Below, piece by piece: positions 45,621 through 57,216 of a stretch of 64,000 nt of DNA (position 1 is the stretch's first letter; each line of letters starts with the position of its first letter). Source of the DNA: Adiantum capillus-veneris (lineage: Eukaryota > Streptophyta > Polypodiopsida > Polypodiales > Pteridaceae); NCBI GenBank assembly GCA_014529385.2, contig CM043957.1:83299881-83363880 (forward strand), written 5' to 3'. Both the position numbers and the translations under genes were made by a program. The notes under the pieces were generated by a model. The model did not search any database. It worked only from the letters and a program-made list of their open reading frames with translations, and had not been told where the DNA came from.

Positions 45621-46037
45621 TCTGAGGTATTTTCTTGCCACGTGCTGGTTTCGCATTTCTGCTTCTGGTCCTGGTTTTTTTCCCCCTACTGGTGAACCAC
45701 TCCAGAGCATTTCCTTGTGCTAGTGTTGAATGTTCGCTCCTGCTGCTGTTTTTTTCCTTGCATATGAGTAGTGCACTCAAGACTGATGCAGTGCATCATT
45801 CGCTGTTTGTTGCGAGGTGGTCCCGCTTCTGAGGTATTTTCTTGCCATGTGCTGGTGTTGCATTCCTGTTTCTGGTCCTGGTTTTTTCCCCCTGCTGGGT
45901 GAACCACTCGAGAGCATTGCCTTGTGCTGGTGTTGAATGTTTCGCTCCTGCTTGATGTTATTTTTCCTTGCATAAGAGTGGTGTACTCAAGACTGATACA
46001 ATGGCATGTTCATTGTTTCTTGTGAGGTGGTCCCGCT
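45621..46037. repeat. Tandem duplication, period about 207 bp
   Basis: TCTGAGGTATTTTCTTGCCA begins units at 45621 and 45828. Both end in GAGGTGGTCCCGCT. About 85% identical by eye, so older than the 118 bp duplication. The rest of 45438-46560 shows no supported gene. Confidence 0.93.
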
Positions 46038-46557
46038 TGCTGTGTGGTTGACTGTTGTTTCCGTTCGCTTGTGATTCATGAGCAGCACCACTGACTGAAC
46101 TGGTTGCTTTTCGCTTGGCGGTCAGCTTTGCTGTACATCAACACTGCTTTTTTTCTAGAATGTGCTTCGACAAACGCTCAATCTGGCTCGGAAAGCTGTT
46201 TCTTCACATGAATGTTTTAACTTAGACTGCTGGGTGTAGGTTGTGCCCTTGGATTGATGGGCGTAGTTGCCGCTTACCCTGCATGTCAACAAAGTCTTAT
46301 ATTGGTTTGCTATGTTATGGTCTTTCTGCTGGTCTATTATGTCATGGCTAGATTGAGTTTGGCCTAATTGGTATTTTATTGATCTTGGTAGGCTAAATGG
46401 CCTATTGCGATGGACGGCTCTGGAGGTACTGCTCATGAAGTGATTATTTTTACTGAATTAATTTGTGCTGGCCTTCATTATCTGAGTCAGCCCTCATTTT
46501 CAGAGCCATTTTAGAGTCTCAGCCTGTAGAGTTCTTGTGTCTGTGTGTGTGTGTGTG

Positions 46558-46560
<3 letters not shown>

Positions 46561-46619
<59 letters not shown>
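46561..46619. repeat. GA microsatellite abutting an LTR-like block
   Basis: About 30 GA units after a short TG run, ending exactly where the LTR-like sequence TGAGGTCCCC begins. Confidence 0.97.
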
Positions 46620-46622
<3 letters not shown>

Positions 46623-49330
46623 GGTCCCCACCCCGTCGTATCAAACAACGGATCTGATGGTAAACCTGGTGGCCACTAGATCTATAGCGGAAGCAAACAA
46701 AATGGTTCAGGGTTCAACTAGCGGACGATCTCTCATCACAAAGTGAGTCGAGTTCGAGCCTACTAGCAACGAGATCTAGCTCCACCTCGCAGGGGAAGCG
46801 TACTTAACTATCTAGCGATCCTAAGACCCACCTTCCAAGAGGAGAGAAACCCCGAGTGCCTTTTTTCCCATGTTTCAGAGGCACGTACTCTCGAGAATTC
46901 CCCGCTCTAGGGGAAATGAGCATTACTAATATCGAGTAAGCACTATGGGGACAGAGAGTTCCCGACCAATCGGGACCACCCATCTCGTAGGCATTGGCAA
47001 CTCGAGCCAAGCCCCCACTTTCCACCCCCACACTCACACTTCATCGTGTGACCTAATTACTACCACAAACGCTGTTCAACATAAATATTCCTTGTTTAAT
47101 TTCGAATCACATGGTTCGTTAAAACAGCCCTTCAACCAGTATTGCAAACAACACCAAGACAGAATTCTAGTAAAAATTCTACTCAAACTTATTCATAAAA
47201 GTTCCAATGTTCTGGAGGTACAACATCCCCCCTCCAGCGAGAGTTTACTCCTCCCGTTGTTGCCTAGCTGCCCATACAACTAGGTATGTCCACCGCATAG
47301 AAAGCACGACATGGACATTCCCACCGCTTAACCAGCAGACGTGGGTTCCCACCGCTTAACCAGCAGTCGTGGGTATCCACCGCTTAACCAGCAATCGTGG
47401 ATTCAAGAGCTCTTAACCAGGAACTCTGCCCCCTGTGATCAGGAGGGGGTTCATGACTAATTCAACATTGGAAATAGAATGAACATGCTGAGCTAAATTT
47501 TCCCTAGCAGACATTCTTTCCTATTGCAACAGTATATCCGTCAATCATTTCTTTCCTACTTTAGACTTTAATATACAAATGAATTCAATTACCGAGGTTT
47601 CCGTCGGATTTCTCCAACATGTTTGGGGATATGTTCTTTCCTAGCTAAATGTGTGCAATGTTAAATTAAATGACTTGAATAAAATTGCGACCTACCTCTT
47701 CCATTTCTTTGTCCATGGCCCGTGAGATGGCCGGTATTTGTTCCTCCATGGGAGCCTTCCCCTTCCCGTTGACATTGCTCGTTCCTGCCTCGCGATCGTG
47801 GGCACCACCAAAGCGAGTCCTCTTAACCGGGGCCATTTCTCACTACTTTAAATGATTAGCTTGGGGAAAGAGCTAAGGTTCACAGCATCATAATAGTCCA
47901 ATGGGTAGATTAGTGACATCAATTAATCCCTCCTATATGAGAGTCTAGATTTCTTTCATAAAGCAATCATTAAGGATGGCACATAATCCTATGGGAACCG
48001 GCTCTAAGATAATTATTCGGCTTACATGATCAAGAATAATTAGGATTTCACTATTGGAATTACCGAGAATTGGATTAAGTATGATTAGACTATTTCCTAG
48101 CAATTAGATGATGCAAATTTACCCTATGCATATGTGTGAGGAAAAACCAATTCTTAGAGACTTATTGACGGATTAATTTCTCCTTAATTACGTCTTAATG
48201 CATAAGAGAAATGAATTCAATTAAGCTACAATGTTAATGAGTGATTACAATAGTGATTCTCTTCAATCTGCACAAATACTAGCTTACCGATTAATTACTA
48301 TGCTATCTAGAGAGAGAAGATTCTGATAATTATGCTCTAATCATTAATCGAGAGTGAAGAATGGCTGATAATTCAGCTATGGGATAATGATTACATAATA
48401 GAGTACGAATAAGGAGCATTTAGAGAGTAGTCATAGAGATTTTTGGCTAGGAATAGACATAATGTACGAGAAATTTTGATGGTGGGAAAAGGGATTTTCA
48501 GATGGCATTAATTAAACTGTCGTTACCGTGATTAAGAGCTGGTAATCTTCTCAATTTTCTGATCTAATCGAGCCTCTTGAGATGAAAATTCGGTAGCACC
48601 TCCCTCCTAGCTTCTTCTTCAATAGGTGTGTGATTCGGCAGCACCTCCCCAATGTATGTGGGTGTGTGTGTATGCACTGTGTGAGTGTGTGTGATCATAA
48701 GTGTGTGTGTGTGTGTATGCAGGTCTTTAAATAGGCTCCTACAGGCTGAAAATCGATCTGGGTTGCTAAATGCATCTGGGAGCTTCTCCAGTTAAGCATG
48801 GCAAGTCCAGTTCTCTACCCACCAAGTGTCAGGTTGGCTTGGTTAACTGGTTCTGAGACTGAGTTGCAGGCTTGGCAGCTTTCCCAAGACTCCCACAAAG
48901 CAAGAGGGCGCCCCCTAGCTGCTAAAGCTAGTCTGGAGTGGCCTGGAACCTGTTCCCACACAACCCCGGGCCCTCGGTGCTTCCTGGACAATTTTATGAA
49001 AAATTGGTTTTAGGCTAAAACGGACCATACGAGTCGGATTTTGATGCCGTAAATTGCTATACTAAGCTCTAACTAAGAAGTACGGGTCTGAGTACCTGCC
49101 ATATTTAGCAGCCCCCCCCAGGTCCGAAAATGCATTTTTTTCAAATTCGGGATACGGGTGCAGATTTTCGAGACGGTCGAGACTGAACGGGTCGGGTGAC
49201 CAAAAACTTACTATATTTGGAAAATTTTCACAAAAATTATTTTAATTCACATTTCGAAGCTTTATGAAATTTTAAACATCATGGCACTGACAGAATTCGG
49301 AAAACTGCTAAAATTAGTAACTTTTTTTCC
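46620..49330 (-). repeat. LTR-like block, relative of the gypsy LTR at 62612
   Basis: The left edge TGAGGTCCCCACCCC resembles TGTAAGGTCCCCAAACC at 62612. Collinear landmarks follow in both: TCGCAG...GAAACG/GAAGCG, then CCCCACT..CCACCCC.CACTCACAC, then CTAATTACTACCACA. On minus a TATA-like TATTTAAA lies at 48726-48733 before a TG/AC-rich start region. No primer site adjoins the left edge, so it is a solo or truncated LTR. The right end is not defined. Confidence 0.6.
47696..47836 (-). CDS. Small exon-like reading frame within the LTR-like block
   Basis: ATG at 47836 (MAPVKRTRFGGAHDREAG), 47 codons, basic start then Glu/Met-rich, ending at GAAGAG|GTAGGT, a good splice donor. If unspliced it ends nine codons on at TAA. 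The LTR at 62612-64000 has a matching piece (63687-63850, SPKRTRVNPRTEEED) at the same relative place. Possibly a leader-encoded first exon of the element's gag, or an upstream reading frame. Function unknown. Confidence 0.45.
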
Positions 49331-50084
49331 ATTATGATCATTTCATGGTACAAGGGTGCTCTTTTTGGTTGGGGTCAGAGACCTTACAGAGAGGTAGGTC
49401 TGTTTCCCCACTGATGCAGTAAGGATGCAGTAGTTTTTAGCAATATTTCTTGTGGATCTTGAGGTGTATATCTTGTTCACCATGTCTACCATAACAGCCT
49501 GCACTAGTCCCCATGATCCACGATAGCCATTTGCATTGACTTCCCCATGGATAGCTTTCCTTATTTTATCATAGCTCCTCAATCAGCTTTATTATAGTAC
49601 TCGTCTTATCTACCGATACATGGGGGGAGTAAGGATGTTTTGTCATGTTCATGAAAGTGCCAACTTTGATAGGTTTTCAACATTTGACAATGGGACAGAT
49701 ATAGTGTGTGCTCTAGTATAAAGGACCCAGACTGAGGAAATTGAAAATGTAGAGGTTAGATTGCGACATGTGGTGCAAGATTACGAGACAAAGTAACACA
49801 TCTAATGGTTGTCGAGGTCATCTACTTGGAAAATAGTGGTCGGTTATGGCGTACAATGTGACAGTCACGATGGCATTCATGATATTTCTATCACAATATG
49901 GGCTTCAGTAGTAGGATACAACCTGCAAAGATGGGGTTTGCATATGTGGCTAGATTAGTTAGTAGTTGTTTTAGTATGTGGATTCGATCCATGATTCTTG
50001 CTTTAAATGTACCATCACGTATATTATTGTTGTAGGTGGGGCCTTGTATAGAGACCTATATAGTTCTTGTTGTATTTACCTTTT

Positions 50085-50088
<4 letters not shown>
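49331..50088. other. Anonymous sequence
   Basis: A minus frame at 49343-49582 (DKIRKAIHGEVNANGYRGSW) is open for about 79 codons without recognisable motif. The rest is non-coding as far as I can see. Confidence 0.35.

Positions 50089-50150
<62 letters not shown>
50089..50150. repeat. GA microsatellite
   Basis: About 31 GA units. Might be the 5' UTR of the plus-strand gene whose exons follow at 50932, but the link is unproven. Confidence 0.96.
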
Positions 50151-50153
<3 letters not shown>

Positions 50154-50432
50154 TGGAGAGGTGTGGAAGAGACGAGTGAATATTTAATGAATAGCTTTGG
50201 TTTTGCCAAGTTTTATGATTGACACAAGCTGTTTTAGCTAACTGACCATCATCTGCCTTACGTATCAGTAGTGCGTGTCCTTTCAAGAAAATGATGTTCA
50301 GTAACCAGAGTATTCCCGCTCTTTTCATTATAGCGTCCGCTTGGAACTGAGGCACATGTTGTCTGTTGTGAGGGCTTACATTATTCACTAGCTAGATTTG
50401 GAGCACTTTCTGCGTGTTTTATTCCAGTGCCC

Positions 50433-50756
50433 GCTTGGAGTTAAAGTGCACAAGCTCTATTATGAGGGCTTGCTCATGGTCGTTGTCGGGTTCTAGTTGT
50501 GTCCTGACTAACTTGTGCTCCGCACAAGACAGTTAGATAGTTGCCCTGCATTTTGTCCCTTGGGATTCTCCGTCTGGGATTCTCCGCCTGGCCTGCTTGG
50601 AGTTAAAGTGCACAAGCTCTATTACGAGGGCTTGCTCATGGTCGTTGTCGGGTTCTAGTTGTGTCCTGACTAACTTGTGCTCCGCACAAGACAGTTAGAT
50701 AGTTGCCCTGCATTTTGTCCCTTGGGATTCTCCGTCTGGGATTCTCCGCCTGGCCT
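50433..50756. repeat. Tandem duplication, period 162 bp
   Basis: GCTTGGAGTTAAAGTGCACA begins units at 50433 and 50595, almost identical (TATTATGAG/TATTACGAG is one difference). Within each unit GGGATTCTCCG is itself repeated. Confidence 0.96.
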
Positions 50757-50931
50757 TGCGATGTGGCGCCGCAAGTCATGCTCCGTACTTTGAAGAACTT
50801 GGTTTCTATGGCTTGGTTTTCCTTGACTTTGGCGAGCTTGCTGCCTGTTGGTCGTTATCATGCACGTTTTTCTTTGCTCAACCACTCAATGTTTGCTTAA
50901 GTTGTTGCTTCATTTTCCTGTGTTGTTGTAG

Positions 50932-52007
50932 AGCTACGTAGATTTGTTGAAATTCCTTCATGTCCTACAAACAAGCATTCGTCGCAGCCGGCACTGGCGA
51001 GCTCTGCTGAGTCACTCCCAAATCTGGATTACGAGCAAAGTGTAGCTGGGAAGAAGTGTAGGCATGCTCTATTTCAAGAAAGCCCTGGTAGCCATCCTGC
51101 TATTATCAAAGGTATGGCTAACGCATACATTTACTCTTTTCGAACTAGTCTTGGTGTACCTATGATGTCCTCTGCTGCAGTCCACTCTTGACTACCACAT
51201 CGCATTAAGATGGTGATTTGTTTCTTTTGTAGCCAAAGTAGATTTGTCACTAAAAGAGGAGTGCGAACAAGCACCATCTTCGTCTCAGCACCAGCTTGCT
51301 TACCCAGCTCATGAATTAGGCATAGCTGGAATCTCATTCCCTCAAGCTAGCAAATCTTCAACTGCTCGCAATGTCTTTGATGGTGGCAGGTTGTTGGACA
51401 AAGGAAAAAGCTTGATAGTCAAGGAAGTCTGCCACTGTTCGTGATTGGTGATATAGATGAGGGCAGCAAACCTTTCTCCATAGAGGGGAAAATCTTGAAC
51501 TTCTACGGTACATTCCGTTCTATCTCCCCCAGGCAAAAGAAAAATGCACGTTACTTCAAATTCCACATCGTCGATGCCGTTTGCATCGACACAATTACGT
51601 TCGTCATTGCAGATCCCTTCATTGAGACCTACACCAAGGAACTCAAGTTTGGCTTGTTTGTCAGAATTGATTGTCCAATTGTGAGGGCTAAAAACCATAA
51701 TGATGCTGGATCAGATTTATTTTCCTTGCATGTCGATGCATCGACAACCACTCGAGCTTGTGATCCATTCCCAGTGTCTTTAGCTTTCTACCCTGAGACG
51801 ACGATAAGAAAATTTCTTATTGATACTGCAGTTTCAGAGACTACTAGCCCACGTCCGCCTTTGACCACACTAGCGTTCGTTGTTTTGCAAAGTCGTAACT
51901 TCCATGAGAGGATTGGCACCACATTCGGAGATTTGGTTGTTGCTGATGGCCCGACCCCAGAAGACAAAGCAGTTGTGCGTATAAAAAACAGTTTCGGAGA
52001 CTACTAG
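50932..52007 (+). pseudogene. OB-fold protein resembling replication protein A (partial, frameshifted)
   Basis: Exon 50932-51111 follows the acceptor TGTTGTTGTAG (frame RRFVEIPSCPTNKHSSQ). It ends AAAG|GTATGG, and a 121 bp intron (51112-51232, acceptor TTTTGTAG) joins in phase to exon 51233 onward (KVDLSLKEECEQAPSSSQHQ). Near 51390 the frame shifts by one. The new frame (LPLFVIGDIDEGSKP) runs to 52007 and contains an OB-fold-like block: FSIEGKILNFYG, ARYFKFHIVDAVCIDTITF, FGLFVRIDCP. That pattern resembles single-stranded-DNA-binding OB folds of RPA1-type proteins, including those carried by some plant Helitrons. The 3' end is disturbed by a 160 bp tandem duplication. Assignment is by pattern only. 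Confidence 0.55.
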
Positions 52008-52113
52008 CCCACGTTCGCCTTTGACCACACTAGCATTCGTTGTTTTGCAAAGTCGTAACTTCCATGAGAGGATTGGCACCACATTCGAAGATTTGGTTGT
52101 TGTTGATGGCCTG
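51831..52113 (+). repeat. Tandem duplication, period 160 bp, within the OB-fold gene
   Basis: GTTTC(A/G)GAGACTACTAGCCC begins at 51831 and 51991. The units share CGTAACTTCCATGAGAGGAT with few changes. 160 is not a multiple of three, so the second unit falls out of frame and stops at 52005. Confidence 0.95.
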
Positions 52114-52149
52114 TAGACGGCTGGCGCGTCACCATGTGGGAACGTGTTC

Positions 52150-52341
52150 TTAGAAGATGGACAGTGAATCACTTAGTAATTACTACGATAAACCCGAAGC
52201 ATAGAAAGAGGGCCCATTACTTTGATATAGGGTGGGCAATTGTTATCACTTGTATTAGCGCTTTGAGCTATAATTACACTGACAGCAACTCGGGGATTTT
52301 GCCCCTCAGGGCATTGACTCATGTAGTGCCCCATTCTATTG
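52150..52341 (-). pseudogene. Gypsy gag, zinc-knuckle part, left of the copy 2 insertion
   Basis: On minus MGHYMSQCPEG, then VAVSVIIAQSANTSDNN, open to about 52170. It supplies the second half (H and last C) of a CCHC knuckle whose first half lies at 61085-61100, beyond the inserted element. The fragment ends just before the OB-fold duplication, and no protease or RT follows. Confidence 0.8.
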
Positions 52342-52591
52342 TGTGCGCTCCTTGCCGCACTGTCGAAGCAAGGGACTTGCCAATACACCGTGTGCGAACC
52401 ACAAACGGCTCCAAGCACACAACAAGCCTAAACTAGCAAGCTCAAGAGAACAAAGGGTGTGTCACTCACCGCTCTACGCTCGCCTTTGTGGTGGATTCCT
52501 CGCCGCGATGAAGAAGAAGCTGCAGTCGTGCCGCGCTCAACCGCTTCGCCGCCGTCGTGCCTTCGTAATGCTCGATCGCACACACACTCTC

Positions 52592-52628
<37 letters not shown>

Positions 52629-52913
52629 AGGAGGTGAAGAAGAAGAAGATGGAGATGGAGCAAGAGCACTCTTCTATTGCACAAATGAGAGAATGAGTAA
52701 AAATTAGGTTTAGTTGGCTTTTATAGGAGCTCACCCCATTCACACTTGGGCGCCCATGCTTAGCCAACTAATCCCTTGAATGTCCCAGTTAGAGTGCGCC
52801 TCTCATCGGCGATCACTCTACCTTTCCCTATTGGTCCGACAAGCCCGGTGCCTGACTCTAAATAATACAATGTTTATAGATCATAGGGTGTCCGTGTGCC
52901 GTGAGGGTTAACA
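52342..52913 (-). repeat. 3' LTR of copy 2
   Basis: 572 bp, TGTGCGCTCC to GGGTTAACA in plus coordinates, followed by the purine tract CCCCCCTTCCT (52916-52926, plus strand). Confidence 0.95.
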
Positions 52914-52915
52914 TG

Positions 52916-52926
52916 CCCCCCTTCCT
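52916..52926 (-). promoter_or_regulatory. Polypurine tract of copy 2
   Basis: AGGAAGGGGGG on minus, two bases from the LTR. Extra copies lie at 54503-54516 and 54815-54828. Confidence 0.9.
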
Positions 52927-54524
52927 GATGTAGATTCCGTCCTCGGAAGCTATTGAGTTGAAGCTGGGTCGTCGAGGTGGAAGAGCATTTGAGATGAATG
53001 TCCTTAGCCTTCTTCAGTCACTGCAAAATCAAACAACATTGGCACAGTAATGGCATTCTCTTAAAAAGCATATGCAGTTTTAGGTAGAAAAATTGATTGG
53101 TCAAAGAATTTCAAACAATTTGTTAGCAATGAACATTAAATTGCAATGTAATCAAATGCATAAACAGATGTAAAGGTAGAAAATTAAACAAGTCTGGGGT
53201 TGCTAATTTGACGGTCAAAAGGCACTAGAGATCAAATATTAATACCATGGGTAAGCTTCTTAATTTTCTGTGGTCAATTAAGTTGTTTAATCGTGAGAGC
53301 CAAGTATTGATGTTCGAGGGCTGACTAGAGGCTATATCTAGAAAACCTTGTAGTTAAGCTACCATAAAAGGAATTTCTCATGAAATCATCGCCTGACTGA
53401 TTACTTTTTCTTTGACCCCCCAAAGTCTTTTCACAGTGATTCAATTATGATGTGTGTGCTTATTTTGTATGCCTTGGGTTTTTTGCTTTTCAAGGAAAAG
53501 CGCCCACACTGGGAACCTCTAGGGCTCTAGTACCATAGGCGATACATGTGAGTGAAGTACCAAATCAAGCTGAGATTTCTCTTCCAGCTTAAAATTTTAC
53601 ATTGTGGCACTTTGATTTTTTGTTTGTTCATTTTCAGCATTTTAATTTTGTAACTTTGGGGGGTCATATAACACTGATACACTCCCCAGGCTCATCACAT
53701 TAGTAAACTCCCTTTATAATACTTAAGCTAAAGGTCAATAGGGTTAAGCCCACTAGAAAGCCCTAGTACATTTCATACAATGCTGCCTAAATCGGATTAA
53801 GAACCTAAGTAACCATTGCTTATTAGGAAGGCATTGCCCATGGTATTAAGAGAAGATCTGTAACACCTAACTTGGTCAAACTAGCTTAGTCGGACTGCTT
53901 GATTTTTACACCTAAACAAGTGATTATGACAAAACATTACATTGAATTAAATGTTTGATACTAAGCAAATGCGCTGAATATTATGCTACCAATCACAATC
54001 AAAGCAGACAAACATGGATGCAAAAAGATAAGGGGCAATGCTAATGGACAAGAAACACCTGTTTGTGTCGATGGTCGCGCTTGATTTGAAAAGTGGACGA
54101 GATAAAGATTCCATGAAGGTCCAAACCTAACAACAGCAACAGGTTCCTGTACACACTATGAAACACAAACAACACTATGAAAAGAGAACTTCGCTAATCT
54201 CTCAACTCTAAAACAGAAACACTCCTATCGTACTAATCTTACCTACCCTCCATCACTCAAGTGATGAGGATCAAAGGTGTTTTATGGCATAGGTTTCTGT
54301 TTCACTGTACCAGATGTGACATGTGTAGGTCTGAGTCAATGTTTTGACTTTAATGTGCATACTCGTTTGCTAATTGCTCTTGCTCTTTATTTTTTGTTTT
54401 TGTGAGTATAAAGCTTTATATGTAAATTCCCTAAGATTGGAGATTAAGAGGTCAGGGAAAAAGGTTGAGAGGGAAGCAAGTGAATGATGGATGTCCACAA
54501 ACACTCCCCCCTTCCTTGGGTAGA
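52927..54524 (-). other. Non-coding 3' internal region, copy 2
   Basis: Collinear with 32160-33778 of copy 1 at high identity. No open frame of note. It starts (on minus) with the extra purine tract at 54503-54516. Confidence 0.8.
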
Positions 54525-55375
54525 TCATACCGTTTGAAATGAGCTTGTCACCCTTTGAAACCAATTGTTCCAGTTGGTAATAGGTGAGGATTTTTGCCAG
54601 TAGTTTTCTATTACCCTAGGTGCCTTGTCAAGCTGCAAGGGTGGTAAGGTACTCTCCCAGGATCGAACTTGAAGTGGTTCATCAGGTGATTCTTGAACAC
54701 TGGGAGGTGTGGATTCTTTTGTAGCTTCATGGAGGTCCACTACTTTAGATGGAGGCTGTGTAGAAGCTTTTACCTCTATGGATGTATTACATGAGGAGCT
54801 AGAATCTTCATGGGACTCCCCCCTTCCTGAGCTAGGTGGAACAAATCGTTCTTTCTTTGGTACCCAAACTAGCTCGGGAGCGGGTGTGTAGCATTTTGTG
54901 ATTTTTTTCTTTCCACGATCATTGATTCGTTTTGGAGCTACGGGATTGGGCTCACTGGGGTCAGGTGATAGGTAAGAGCACAATCTACGTTTTGGCACCC
55001 AGATTTGATCATTTCCTTGATAGTAGCCTTGGACTTCCAATAGTCGTTTAGGGATCCATTGCAACATTTTCTTACTTTTCTTGGAGCGAGCTGTACGTTT
55101 CTTACAAGGCTTCTGTTTTTTTGCACTAGCTATGGTCACTAAAGAAGCTTTAGGGACCCACTTGTATGTTTTCTTCGTGACATTAGGATGAGTCTTGTCA
55201 GAAGCGATATGCATTGCTTGTAGCATATTTAAGGGTACATGAATTTCATCCCCCTCAGGTGTTACCCAGGTCGTCCCCCTATTTCCCCAAGTGTCTATGG
55301 TTGATGCTAGGTGGACCCAATCTACGTTGTCTGATTCCGTCATACCCAGGTAGGATATCCATATAAGGAGAATCT
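54525..55375 (-). pseudogene. W[VI]PK region, copy 2
   Basis: Minus frame containing KWVPK, QWIPK, IWVPK and VWVPK in order, then a Ser/Pro-rich tail to the stop at 54525. It is out of frame with the upstream gag-protease by one extra base near 55347 relative to copy 1. Sequence 55376-55457 upstream in this frame is not the native one. Confidence 0.82.
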
Positions 55376-57216
55376 TGGCCAATGTCTGTATCCTTCTTAC
55401 AAGTGTAACAATATTGTAGTGGGGCCGAGTGAACTGTGGTGTCAGAGCGATGATCAATAATGGTTTTAATCCCTAAGGGGTGTACCTTACCAGTCACCAA
55501 ATCCACTCTAAGGACAGAGTCTTGGAATTGCAAATAGACATGATTTTTAGACCAATCATGAACCATTTGTGCTTCCCTCATGAATGGTCGTCCTAAAATC
55601 ATTTCATATGACATAAGGTGTTTAGAGAAATCCATTACAATGAACGTATGTCGTACCTTGTGTCCTAGAACTTTGATCTTAAGATCCTTGAGCATCCCCA
55701 TAGGTTTGGCTATGGTACCATTTGCCATCTTTACCACAATGTTAGTAACACTGAGGCGGGGTTTTCCCATGGATTCCCAACAATCTTTTGTAACGATGCT
55801 AACTCCCGCACCACCATCAAGAATTCCCTTTATAGTTAATCCCTTGGTAGTGATGGGTAGGGTTGCATTAGACTCGTCGCCTTCAAAATACTGCCCTAAT
55901 TCGTTAATGGGTACCTCGATCACAGACTCGTGTCCATCTAAGTCAAGTGATTGCACATGATTTTCCTCATCAATCATAATCGAGTCAGGCCTATTTGGTT
56001 GCGCAAACTGCGGTAATCCCGTTCGTAGCTCTCCGTTAAGGAATGCTCGAAGTGCAAGGAATAACTCAGGATCTCCATACAGCTTTGCTATGATCGTGGT
56101 TCGGACCTCAGAAGACATGAAGTCCACTAGTTTGGCAACATTCATTGGCGTTTTGCAGGGTGTAGGTCCTTGACTAGGAACTGGTGAGGATGGAATCTCA
56201 TATTCCTCAATGGGATCAGGTATTCCTTCATTAAACATCCTTTCCAACAAGAAAGGTGTATGCTCACTTTCTGATGTCCCGTCCTCACTCCCTTCTTGGA
56301 TGATACTAGATATGGCTAACGGTCTATGGTTCATGTGGGGTGGATGAACTTGCGTGGGAAACACTGTGTCATGAATTTTGACAAGCATGGGTTCTGGTTC
56401 TAGTTTCCTTTGAGTCTCCTCCACTAAACCTCTTAGATGTTTCACCTGCTCAATCTCGTCTACTGGGTTTGGGTACGTCCCAATCTTCTTTTTACGATTC
56501 TTCCCTTTTTGCCCCTGCGGTTTATCTTGGGGGTCTTGGATTGGATTTGGAAACACTTGTGGTGTTTTCAGAGGCTCTTTATGGTTTTCTCTTATTCGGT
56601 TTTCATTTGGTTCCATGTTACGGTTTTCTTTGTCGGTCTTTCCCTTTGTGGTATTGGTTCTAGTCTCCATTGTCTTGACTGAATCTGAATCATCCTCGAG
56701 GTCATTCATATACACGGGGTCATCTCTTGTTCCTATGTTTGTTTTGGAACTTGGCTTTGAATTTTCCGTATTCTGCGACTTCTTCCTTCGTGTCTTCTTT
56801 TTCTTTGCTTGGATAATTGACGCGGTATCTCTCTCTTCGAGGATATGGCCTGGCCCTTGAAGCATGGACCGTGTAATCGCATAAGCGGGTGCGACGGATC
56901 GTATTGGCGATGTCACACTAGCAATTTCGACCAAATTCAGGGGTGTGATTTTAGGCGCATTTGGGTTATAGGGGCATTGGGCAATCAAGTGATCTATGCC
57001 ACAATGATTACATGTGAGTATTGGCATTGCAGACGTGCTCCCTTGATTCATTTGCATCTGTGCAGCATTCTTTTGCAGCCTAATAGGGCACTCCGCTGCT
57101 CGATGTGGTCCACCACACTCGTAGCATTGAAGAGGTGGCCTCCTAGCCAGGGTGTTGATATTTTGACCTCTGGATGCGAGAGCAGCAGCTTGATAAACCG
57201 GCTTGACTTGCCCCCA
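55347..57216 (-). pseudogene. Gag C-terminus and retropepsin-like domain, copy 2
   Basis: Open from after the stop at 57217 through the zinc knuckle CNHCGIDHLIAQC, the Lys/Glu-rich region, ILDGGAGVSIVT and MILGRPFM, with no internal stop. In copy 1 three stops lie here; in copy 2 each is a sense codon (CAG, CGA, CAA). A one-base insertion near 55347 throws the W[VI]PK region out of frame. Confidence 0.85.

Noticed and set aside
52134-52436. Plus-strand open frame running from the OB-fold gene into the element LTR
   Set aside because: It is the opposite strand of the gypsy zinc-knuckle fragment and runs into LTR sequence.
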